Source: Paraspadella gotoi (lineage: Eukaryota; Chaetognatha). Taken from it: a stretch of DNA of 64,000 bases. The first letter of the stretch is position 1. Each line of letters begins with the position of its first letter. Positions 13,164 to 25,000 of the stretch are shown here, in pieces. Location of the stretch: the NCBI GenBank assembly GCA_051294375.1, contig CM119264.1, positions 26,846,755-26,910,754 on the forward strand. Direction: 5' to 3'. A model generated the notes under the pieces. It had not been told where the DNA came from, made no database searches, and saw only the letters and a program-made list of their open reading frames with translations. The position numbers and the translations under genes are program-made.

Positions 13164-13267
13164 CAAAGAAGAGAGGATTCTCCTTTTTCTCTCCCCTCCT
13201 CCTTGTCTTCTCTCTTTCCCATTTCTCTCCTTCCTTTTCTCTGCCTCTTTTCTCTCCCTTTTTTTTC

Positions 13268-13566
13268 TTTCAACTTTTTCCACGAAGTAAAAGCAGCCAA
13301 CCGCCAGTAATCTGGTCAAAACAACGTTTCACTCTTTCTCGCTTCGTTTCTTTTTTCGTCCTTTTTCCGCTCCAGTCTTTCACTTTCTTTCTCGCCATTC
13401 TTTTTTTTTTTCTCCTCTTTTCTTTCTCGCCTTTCATTCTTTTTTCTTTCTCTCTCTTTTTCTTCTCGCCTTTCATTCTCTTTCTTTTCTCTCTTTTTTT
13501 TTTCTTTTTTGTTTCATCACAGTTAACGGTGTTTTGGCTTTCCCAAATGCCAATAATCCTTCAGGC
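13268..13566. repeat. Segment duplicated across a 25-N gap, copy 2
   Basis: Near-identical second copy of 12847-13138, in the same order, differing by single-base indels in T-rich runs. Confidence 0.9.
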
Positions 13567-14987
13567 TTCAGTATTTGAAGGAAAGGAAAAAATAATGATG
13601 TGTAAAGAAAAAATATGCGCGAAAGGAAAAAAAGGGCGAAAAGAACAAACAAAGAAAAACAGATAATCCAACAAACAAAAATCTTTTGAAATCCGATTAT
13701 TACTCTAATTTGAAATTATAAAGAATCAAAAACTATAAATATGTATTAAAAAAAATACAACTTTTTCTTTCCCATCTGCATTTTTAAAATGTAGATCTTT
13801 AAGCATTTTGTAAACTACAACTTAGTTATTTTTGAAAGTGTTTCGGCTCTTATCAAATATATCATACAAATAAGAACCAATTGTATTATTTAAAAAATGT
13901 TATCATACCTTTTGCCGCTTCTCAATTTCCGCTTCTCTCTTACCCATTAAATCTCTCCGCCATTCTCATCCAGACGTGGAAAGGTGTGTTTGTGATTAAA
14001 GCCCCCGCGGCGTCCGGACCGGGGGGTAAGACGCCGCGCCGCGCGATTGCGACGCCGCCCGGGTGCCGTCTCTGCGTCATGCGGCGCTCAAACGGCGTCT
14101 AGCTCTCTCTCTCGTCTGCCTTCGCGCGCGCGCGAAGTTTTAGCGCCCGTCGNNNNNNNNNNNNNNNNNNNNNNNNNNNNNNNNNNNNNNNNNNNNNNNN
14201 NNNNNNNNNNNNNNNNNNNNNNNNNNNNNNNNNNNNNNNNNNNNNNNNNNNNGAGAGAGAGAGAGAGAGTTTCGATTATAGAAAAGCGCGACGAACGGTA
14301 TATATCGTCAAAGTCACTTTACCGCGAGACCGACTTTCTTTGCATATTTTTTCGATCAATCTCGGAACGAGAGAAAGAAAAAAAAAGTTTTGTCGTCGTC
14401 TTCGTCGTCGTCCTTGTTTTGTTTGTTTATGACGAACGAAGACTTTCTGCGTCAGGGTTTGCGAACGTCATTCGGAATGGATGGGGAAAAAGAGTCGACG
14501 AAAAAAAAAAGCGCGGGAAAATTTAAAAATCTCCTATACTACAAAATCTGTGTCATGGAAAATAATTTTCAAAATTTAATTCGTAATTCGTCAACGACTT
14601 CTGCCGCTCGTCACCCCTGCGCCGTAACCAACGTTTGGGGCCGCCGCGGCAGCTTCCCGACGCAGCCGCGCCGTATCAACCGCACGACTCCCCGCCGCAG
14701 GGGAAAGACGTTTAAAATTCTGCCGCCCCCCTCAACCGAGAAAAAAAAACCGGGCGCGAAATCCGGCCCCGAAATCTGGCGGTGAAGCAAAAGTCCGGAA
14801 ACAACCGATAATGGGGAATAAACAAGTGAAAACCGGCGCGATAACTCACAAGTACAACAAAAGGAAATAATGGCATAAATTGCCTCGATAAACGCCGCTC
14901 TGACAACGGGAGGAGGAAGGCACACAAACAACGGCGGGCGGGTTACGGGCGCGCGTACGGCGACGGTAACGACGCTGTAAATGGCTG

Positions 14988-15071
<84 letters not shown>

Positions 15072-15089
15072 AGAGAGTAGAGAGAGAGC

Positions 15090-15141
<52 letters not shown>

Positions 15142-15557
15142 TTGCCCTAACTAGGATAAGATGATTATAACTGGAGCTGAACGATACATGGATTTCTGAA
15201 TGGGTTGAAATGAAAAGAATTCAAAATGTCTCAATAAATATTCAAAATTTGATTTTTCTAAATTTAAACTTAAATTTAGATAAGAAAAACATTAAATTTT
15301 AACATATGCTTATTAACTTCATAATGAAAACTCTACTATGAAGTTTCATGTGATTTTAAATCTGCAATGTTTATGGGAAAAAGTTAAAAGAATTAATTAA
15401 TTTTTTTAAATTTAAAAGTGATTTAATAAAAAGAATTTTTATTAATATTCTAAGACTTATATTAATATTATTTTTTTTACTAAAAAACTAAAATAATTCA
15501 GTAACCAGTCAATTCCGAAATTCATGTAGAGAAAGAGACCCCAGGATGAAAGGTGAT

Positions 15558-15638
<81 letters not shown>

Positions 15639-15801
15639 GCAGCGTCTGGCCGGAGTCGTAGCATAGCCTGGGAGACGCGCAGAGAAGCCTTGAGATAAAT
15701 GATAACTTTTTCCAACTCAGTTGCTATTATTTCTCCCGCGGGAACTTTAAGACGATTAATCTAAGTAGCTTCGTATTTGAACGGGTGTGCGTACTATGTG
15801 C

Positions 15802-15893
<92 letters not shown>

Positions 15894-16548
15894 GGAGAGG
15901 GTGAAATTGAGAAAGTTCTCCTTGGCCCGAAACCTTTCGTCTGATCTCCGTTGAATCCGGGGCTTGAGACTTTGGAACGAATGAATTTTCATCGAAGATT
16001 AAATGAACGACGATTGAAAAGATCGGTACAAATGAACGACTGAACATATAAACTTTAAAATCAGACGAATGAAAAACAAAACGTCGCGAATGAACCGAAG
16101 GAACGAAAAAAAGTGTTAACAAACTACGATCGAACAAAACAAACAAACAAACGAAAGGAACAAAAGTAACAATCGAAAACTGATCGCGAACGCAAACGCA
16201 AATTCTTCCGCGTGAAGCGAATAGAAAAAACGCCGGGCGTAGCGCGCAAAGCCTCGCGATCAACGGCCGCAAGAAATCGACGATTACGGGCGCGCGCTCT
16301 AGCGTGCAGAGTCGGAACTAGAATCATTTGCGTGGTAATAACGACGCCGGGAACGCCGCCTTTAAATTTCCTTTAATTTTCGCCAAGATTTCCGTTTAAT
16401 TTCTCTCGGAAGGGCTTTTAAAAGCCCGGCCGGCTCGCTCCGCTTTCGCTGTGCGCCGGCAGCGTGCGGCCCACACACACACACACACATCCGAGAGAAG
16501 GAGAGGAGAGAGAGAGGGAGAGAGAGAGAGAGAGAGAGAGAGGAGAAG

Positions 16549-16581
<33 letters not shown>

Positions 16582-17035
16582 AGTAGGAGAACGACGACGA
16601 GAGACGAAAGAGAGCGGAAGCGAAAATTGAATGTGGGATGAATATTTTTTCCGTCTTCCACTTGGTTTCCTGAATAAACGTTTTTTCCTCCTTCGAAAGC
16701 CGCGTTTACGGCCGTTTGAGACCGACAAGCCGACAATCCGACGGGCAGACAGGCCGACGATTAAAAACCGACGCGTCTCGGCCGACAGGAAAAATGGAAA
16801 CGAAAACAGGAGAAGATAATGAAAAGAGAGAGAAAAATTAAAAAGCGTCGATAAAGGAGAATTAATATCGGAATCTTTTAACGATTGTTTTCTCAGTTGC
16901 GATGAAGAAAGAGATAATTTATTATTATTATTTTCTGTCGGAAGAAAAAGGAAATAAGAGAAAACATTTCTTTAATCTTATAATTCTAAAAAATTAGTAT
17001 CCAAGGATAAAAAATGTGTACTAGTAGACGCCGTA
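13567..17035. other. Unassigned region between the repeats and IQUB
   Basis: Contains GC-rich patches (14000-14150 and 14600-14780, CGCC/GCCG-rich), a 100-N gap at 14153-14252, and GA microsatellites at 14990-15135, 15561-15636, 15805-15892 and 16497-16582; a short (CA)n lies at 16472-16489. No exon with supportable coding was found. The last part, up to 17035, is the 3' flank of IQUB; AATAAA on the minus strand at 16916-16921 is a candidate poly(A) signal. Confidence 0.5.
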
Positions 17036-18191
17036 TCATATCAACTTCTTCTTGTTCCCCAGCGCCATGGCGCGGACCATGAAAGTGTCCACGAGTTGTG
17101 ATCGAAGTTTGTGACCGCAAGCGACTTCGTGAACGACGACTTCGTTGCCGGTCATCGGGTGACGACGAATCTGTGAATCGCATTTTTGCGGAGGGGGGGG
17201 AAGAGTCAGGTCTGTTTTTCTGTCTTTCTTTCTTTCTTTCTTTCTTTCTTTCAGTTTTATCTATTTCTTTGTTCCCTTTCCATTTTTTTCTTTCACACTT
17301 CTTTTCTCTTTTTCAATCTTTTTTCTCTTATTCATTCTTATCTCCTTTATTTTTTTCTTTTCTTCTATTTTTCTCCCTTTAATCTTTTTTCATCTTTTTT
17401 CTACTTTCCTTTCACTACTCCCACCCGCCCCCCTACCACCCCCTTCCCCAAACCTCAATCACCCCTCACCCTGCAACTCGGCTCCACGTGCCCCTCGGGC
17501 GGATCCATAGTGGGCGCGGCCCGCTTCGTCGTCTTGGACCGAACGTACTTGACCATCCAAGGGACGCGCATGAAGTGACTCTTGGCCGCGTTGTGACGCT
17601 GAGCGATCTTGCGGAGATAGAGTTCGTCGTAAGCGGCGTGGAAATCGTCGAGCTGGGGTGTGGGAGGAGTGGAGTGACGAGAGGGGTGTGGAGGGGGTTG
17701 AGCGGTTCAGACGGAGCTGTGGCAGCATGACTTAAAGCTGCCTAACCGCTGTCCGTCTCCAGCATCGTCTCATTGGCTGAGCAGGCTAAATCATCTCGTT
17801 TCAACCGTGCGTCAAGGGTTCAATCACTGGGTATCCCGGTTCTGGCTTAAATGTCATGGTGCAGGTCTAAACATGCCAATGACCTCACCTTGAGATGCGC
17901 CTCTGCCTCTTCCTTCGTTAGCAGCACGCAATTCCACGGACTCCACTCCTCTTTCTTATTCCACCGCAACAAAACCAAATCGTAGATGTCGTCATGACGA
18001 GACAGGGCGCTGCGGGTCTGCCAGATGTCGTCGACCAGGTGCTTGACGTCGGTGTAGCGCATCAGGTGGCACACGCGGGAGTCGTCGTCGTACGCCTTGG
18101 AGGTCGTAGTTGTTATGGCGGATGTTAAGGGAGTTGGCTTGTTTGTTTTTTTTTTTGTGTCTCCATTCCACTTTTTGAATTTTGGCTGCCC

Positions 18192-18286
<95 letters not shown>

Positions 18287-19050
18287 AAAATTTACAAAAT
18301 CTCAACGTTTCAAAGAAAATCATGTCCCTCGCGCTCGCTTCCTGCTCCCCCCCCCTCACCTCCTCGGCCCGCTGCAGCCGCCGCAGCATGACGCCGTAGA
18401 AGCCGAAGTCAATGCGATCGTGGGCGTCGTTGCCGTGCTTCATGCAGACGCGACACGTGCCCGGCGAATTCGATGTCGTCACGACGTGGAACTCTTTGAT
18501 CGGGCGATACTTGAGACACGTGTTGCACATGTAGATCTTCCCGCGCAGCACGGAAGGATCTTGCGGCATGCGGTGATGCTGTCGGGCCTCGGGATTGAAC
18601 TCCGGGTCGCGGACGAACTGAGAGGGGGGGATAGGGGAGGGGAGGGAAGGATTGGGAAAGATTGAGGGAGAAAGATTCGGACTGATTTTTTTAAAGTAAT
18701 ACATTTTGCTAAAAGATCATATAATTTATACAGTAATATTACGTTCAACTTGTTCGTAAATATTGCGTCAAACTAAGTCAGGTTGAGTCATCATTGTGTT
18801 TTTTTACCGCTAATGAAAAAAAAACGAAGGTAAATTTTAAAAAAATTCGACCTTTCCCAACATTCCGAAGACTTACCTTCTCTCTCTCCCGCTCTCACCT
18901 TTTCTATCCTCACCTCCAAAAACAAAGTCTCGATTCTCTGTCGAAGTCCGGACAAATTCTCTCGCTTCATGCGTCGCATCATCAAATCAGATTCCCGGTC
19001 CATCAACTCCAGCAACTCTCTCACGAATCTGATGGATGGATGGATGGATG

Positions 19051-19142
<92 letters not shown>

Positions 19143-21982
19143 CAGAGATACCCCCGGCACTCCTGCCCTCACTTGCTGACTCCTCTGTACGGATAGACGA
19201 CCTCCTTGACAGAGAGCAAGACGTCCAACCGCTCGTCGTCCCCGAGATGCTTCATGCAGACCGAGTCGTAGAGATCCTTCAACTCTCTCGCCCGCAGGAT
19301 CATGGGCGTGTCCATGCACGTTCTCTTTCCGTCGGGACCTTTCCACGTTTTGGGAGAAGAAGCGTTTTTTAAAAACTTGGCGATTCCCTGCGATTGAAAG
19401 AGAGAGAAAAGGGAGAGGTTTAAAGTAGTTAAGATCGAATTAAGAAATAGAAAAAAGATAATTTGATGCTAAAAATTAGCTTTAGTATATTGGTTGATTG
19501 ATTGATTTTGAATGGAACTATTCTCCTCTTTCGATTTTATATCAACGCCATAAATATCATAATGAAAAACAAAATTACGAGAACAAAATATTTAATATTC
19601 CTCCACTGTCGACAAAACATCCTGATTCTTTTAATCCAGAAAACCTTTGAATCTTATTTATTTATTTAGGCATAAGCTACTATTTTCATTTTTACGGTAG
19701 CTTTTTCGCTATTTTTGTCCTTTTGGTCTTTTATTTATTGATTTGGATTATTGTGGCAAAGCGCGTTTATAAAAATGCTTATTAATAATTATTTTAAAAA
19801 ATTTAAGTCAAATCAACAAAACCCCCCACCCACTCACTTTAAACTTTGACATCTCCCCCGCGTTGTTCTGATGTTTTCCGATCGTCCGAATAAATTCAGA
19901 CTCTTGATCCAACAGGCGACACAACTCGGCCTTTCGCTCGGCGCCGGTCAGCGTCGCGTCGATGCGCGCCACTTCGTCGCGACGCCACGTCTCGAGGGCG
20001 TGGAAGAGAATGTCGAAGTCCTCCTGATGTGGGGGGGGGTGGAAAGATAAGAAAAGGATAATGACGAATAGAAATGATGGCATGAGAGAGAGAGAAAAAA
20101 GTGGACACTGAGAAGAGAAAAATAAATGATTTTCTTGAATTTATATTGATATTTAAAAAAAAGATCAACTAGAATTAGTGATTCCAAAGAGTCGTATAGA
20201 CTGTTTGACTTACAGACAGACAGATATCCTATCCTCCATTCTCCTCTTCTCTACTAAACCCTTACTTCTCCACCTTCGAATTCCTTCTACGCCATCCCAT
20301 GCCTCCTACCCCTTCTCCTCCTCTTTCCCTTCCTCCTCCTCCCTCCCTCTCTTCATCCCTCCCTCCCTCTCTCTCCCCAATTCCTCCCACCTTCGTCTTC
20401 GGATTCATCCTCCGATCGAACTCGCTCCTCAGCCTCGCCTCCCTCTCTCTCTTCCTCCTCATCTCCTTCTCCGCCTCCCACTTCCGCTGGCGCCGGAGCC
20501 ACTCCTTCATCCGCGCCACCCGGCGCTGCGCCAACCACCGGCGCCAATACTTTTGGATGATGATGGCCTTGGCCACCAGAACGGCGTGATACTCGTCGGC
20601 GGTGATGTAAAGCGGCGTCGGATACATGATGCGGTCCGACCCGATGGTCATGTAGCATCCGATCTTGGACATTTGGGTGTTGGTCTCCTCGGGCGTGTCG
20701 ATCGCCTTGTCCACCATCACCACAGTTTGAGCGTCGCGATGAAACCGAGTCTTGGTGATTGGGGCGCGCGGTTTGGGCGTCTGTGAGGTGGCGTGGTGAT
20801 ACTCCAGGCCGGTCAGTTTGTGGCGGTAACTGCGTGGGGAACGTTATTGATTGATTATGTGATTGTTCGATAGATTGATTGATAGATGTATTTATTGCTT
20901 AATTGAGAAATTCAATGATTGTAAACGCTTCACCCGCCGAGAAAAAACTTTCGCCGGAAATCTCGCTCCATTCTAACGGTGACCAGCTTGACGCCGCAGC
21001 GTTCCCCCGCTGCGACGACGCGTACGATGCGGATGCGCGGCGGATTAATCAGCGGCGGCAGCGGCATGTGCGGAGGATCCTGCGCGAGAGAGTAAATGGC
21101 GAGGAAGGAGAGGGAGGAGTTCGTTGGCTAGCCCTGAATCACCATAACGATCACAAGAACAACAACGACAACGACGACAACCTTGGAGTCGATGGTGAGC
21201 GTGATGGAGGTGGAGTTCTTCTCCAGCAGCGACAACAGCACCGTATCGTCGTCGACGATCCATCCTTCGAGGGAGAGATCGATGAGGGCCGCCCGGAAGA
21301 CGAGGTAGGAGGCGACGACCCGCTTGAGCTCCACCACCTTCGACTCCAGCGTCGTGGAGATCGTCATCGTCTTCTTCTCCGCGAATTTGATGGTGACGAC
21401 GACGTTGTCCTTGAGGCGGGCGTCGGGCAGCGGCGAGTCGGGCTGAGAGATCGTCTCTGTTTTGGTTGTGGGGGTCGCGGGGGGGGGGAAGGGAGAAAGG
21501 AGTCGAGGGGGGGAGGAACGGGGTCAGATCGATCGATCGATCGTTCTTTATTCGATGAATTGATCAATATTTTCAAATTTCAATCCAAATGGATCGACCA
21601 AGAAGATAAAGTAAATAGATAAATCCATCAATCAATTAATCATTCATCAATAATCAATAAACCTTGAAATATAATCTTAAGTCAATTGACTTAAAATTAA
21701 GCGATGAATAACTAAAATCCAGCTAAGTTTAACAATAATTAATTCATCCTTTCTAAGATGCAATCGTTTAAATATACCGTGAGTCAGTATTCGATCAATC
21801 AATCGATCAATCAACCAAACTTCTCCTCTAACCTGGAGAGCACGTACATCTGGCTTCCTCCAGCGGGACGGCCGCATCGACGCCTCCATCCGCGAACCTC
21901 TTCCTCGCCATGAATCCTCGGAAGTATCGTTGGATCTTTAACGCAGCATCTGTCGATATGCGAGGATGATGATGATGATGAA

Positions 21983-22030
<48 letters not shown>

Positions 22031-25000
22031 AGAGATGATGATGTTGATAACGATGATGATGATAATGATTATTATGATGTTGATAATGATGATGATGATG
22101 ATTATGATGATTGTGATGATGTTGATGATGATGATGATAATAATGATGATGATAATGATGATAATGATGATCACGACGATAATCCCTAGTCCTTACCTTT
22201 TCGTCCAGCCATCTGCTTCGCCTGTTTGAATCCTCTGAATTGCGCTTGGATGACGGTGGCGGCGGAGGCGGCGGCCTCTTGCGGACTTTTTCCCGCCAAC
22301 GACTGACGAAAACTCTGTTTCTTTGGCTTCTCTTCCTCCTCCACCTCCTCCTCCTCCTCGTAGGTGGGCGGCGTCAAAATCAGGGATCCGCTTCCGCTCC
22401 TACTTTCCTCTTTAAGGGGAGGGAAGGGCAGGTTGGATTCGATTGGGGCGTGGAAACCGTTTTGCATTTGTGACCCGTCGGTTATTAAGTCGGCTATATA
22501 AATATACAATGTATATGCGGCTTATCATCACCTATTTTTTTTTTTACCTATTATCTGGATCGTTTTTTCGTCCGATTCCGACCGATCTGATTGCAAAAAA
22601 AAAAAAGAATTAAAGAAAGGCAGAAATTAGCTGCATTGCTTACTTTTAACTCCGATAGATATTTAAACCATTTTCTTTTTCAGTGCATTAAGTATTTAAT
22701 TATATATTATATATTTATATTTCACCCGGTTTGATGGATATTTCTTGAGGTTCTGTATCCGTCTTTTCTTCGCTTTCGACGGCGAGACCCTTGTATTCAA
22801 ATTTCACCCGTGATTGGTCACAATAATTTATTGGGCCAATAATTTAAACTTTTTCTTTACCTCTTGCTCCTCTTTCTTTTTTCTGAGGTCCTCAACCGCG
22901 ATTTCTATTGAAAACATTTTTTTATAACCCAAGTAAAGTACTATGCAAGATAATGTTTAATAAAATAACATTTAATAGTTTCAGTTACTAGAAATTACTG
23001 GAATAAACCATTCCCTTATCTTACTCCGATCACCTTTCTCGTCCTCTCCGCCCCCAGAATCCGGTTTTTCAGCTTCGGCTGGTGCCTCCTTATAAAAATA
23101 AACACTCGAGCTCAAAATATTTAATAGATAATAAATATTGTTATTTCGAGATTTTCGTTATGTTTGAAATAAGAATAAGTAAAAAAATTTTGTTTTGCTT
23201 ACAGTCAACGTTTTTATTCTTATTTTCGAGAGAAAAACCTACATGTTTCGGCTAATATGCTAGCCTTCATAAGCGCAAAAGATGCCGATTACAAATTAAC
23301 TTTTCCTTCGTCGGCTCCCTTTTCCTCTGGCGACGTGAGATGTCATTTTTGTAGATATTGCGTCAGCCCATTGTCGGTTTCGGTCCGGGGCTCCGGGCAT
23401 GACTTTTTCTGTCCGGGCATGCCTTTTCTGTTCGGGTATGTCTTTCCCTTTATTTTGTAATGTTTTTGCGGCATGCCTCCTGCTCGGGCATTCCTTTTTC
23501 ATGCTATAAAAACGATGTTTTTTGAGAGAATAGACATTCGAGTTTGAAGAAGATACTACGCGTTTTTCTCTCAGACAGAAAATTATTCAGCTCTTCGAAT
23601 CAGGCCTCCTCAAGCTTATTATTTTGCACTGATGAAGGCTAACTTATCTTGTAAGAGTGATGGAGGCCTTAAACCACCAAAGCCTGTCCAAAGTCAGGGG
23701 CAAGATAGCTTATTTATTAAATGAATGGATAATTTTTATATTGGTTGTACCAATTTCACATTAGCCGAAACATGGACGATTTTTTTCTTGAAAGTAAAAA
23801 CCAATTCGTTATCTGTTACTGCGTAAGCAAAACAAAAAATTTAACTTTTATTCTAATATTTAATAATAAAAAAATGTTGAAACCTCCGCCGGTGGAGGTT
23901 CATCGGCCTGTTTCGGTTCCTCTGCCGGTATTGGCTCCTCTGCCGGTACAGGGTCTTCCGCCTCGGTTGTCCCCGCATTTCCTGTTTATTATATTTTATT
24001 TATTTTGACAGTAAAAGTAAATTTAAAGATGCAAACCTTCGTCTTTTGATTCCTGGTCATCGCCATCGTCCTCGTTAACATTGCTGCCGACGAATGAATC
24101 TGTTCGAAATTGGGGAAAATGTTTCCTTCGTCATTTTAGAGATGAAAAATACGTAGTGACGGGAGTCTGGAGGACTAAAATCACATTTTCATCAACGGCA
24201 ATTGGTGCAGGAGGCAGGTCTTTCGCCGAAGGCTCCGGTGTTCTAGCCCCATGTCCGGGAGGAGGCGCTAAACCCGCCTGTAACGTGGTTTTACAGCCTG
24301 ATCTGAAACTCCGGGACGGCTTATATTGAACGGTTATATCACTAACTCATAATAACAATTATTCTGCCTCTTTAATACTCAATAGTTCACCGACCACATT
24401 GCTCATTTTCTTACCAACAAACTTTTAAACTTTTACGCGGTTTATGAAAACGGGTATCTTAAGCAAGACTAAACTGCCATATTCACAACTATTTCTTCCC
24501 GAGTTTCGCCCCTCAACTTCCAATTATTCACCCCTGTAATTCACGTTTATGAAAACGGGTATCTTAAGCAAGACTAAACCGCCATATTCACAACTATTTC
24601 TTCGCGAGTTTCGCCCCTCAACTTCCAATTATTCACCCCTGTAATTCACGTTTTTCTCTCCATCCTTTCCCTTCTGTTTCCCCGTCGAAAGTCGGTGAGG
24701 TTTTTGCGAGCTCGACCTAATTTCTGAGAAATGCGAAAAAGAAAACAAAAATGAATGCACTCGGTTGACGCGTCACTCGTCGCTCGAAAATCGCGAACCG
24801 TTGACGAAGTGGGAGGAGGAGGAGGAAGAGAACTTTCTCTCGGTGACTTTTTTGTCTGCGAAAATAAAAAAGTTTTAATCGCGAATAAAAATGAACCTTG
24901 AAGAACAATACCAAATGACACAATTTTAAATAGTTTTAAAAGTTACGTAGTTTTAATAATGACACAGTTTAAAAACACAGTTACCGTTCGACTTCTGCCC

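Noticed and set aside
12387-13290. 266-codon and other Ser/Phe/Leu-rich frames on the plus strand, and Lys/Arg/Glu-rich frames on the minus strand
   Set aside because: They translate the polypyrimidine tract and pass over a 25-N gap; no codon bias or domain.
17767-17840. Functional tRNA gene
   Set aside because: Boxes match but the acceptor and T stems do not pair.
17459-21622. Plus-strand frames such as 20178-20786 and 20903-21622
   Set aside because: They are shadows of the GC-rich IQUB exons on the minus strand, where the protein matches the family along its full length.
21938-22229. Long open frames of Met/Ile across the GAT array
   Set aside because: Pure products of the trinucleotide repeat in an IQUB intron.
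19031-24652. CRISPR-like array from evenly repeated units
   Set aside because: Repeats are microsatellites or a two-copy tandem without unique spacers, in a eukaryotic gene.
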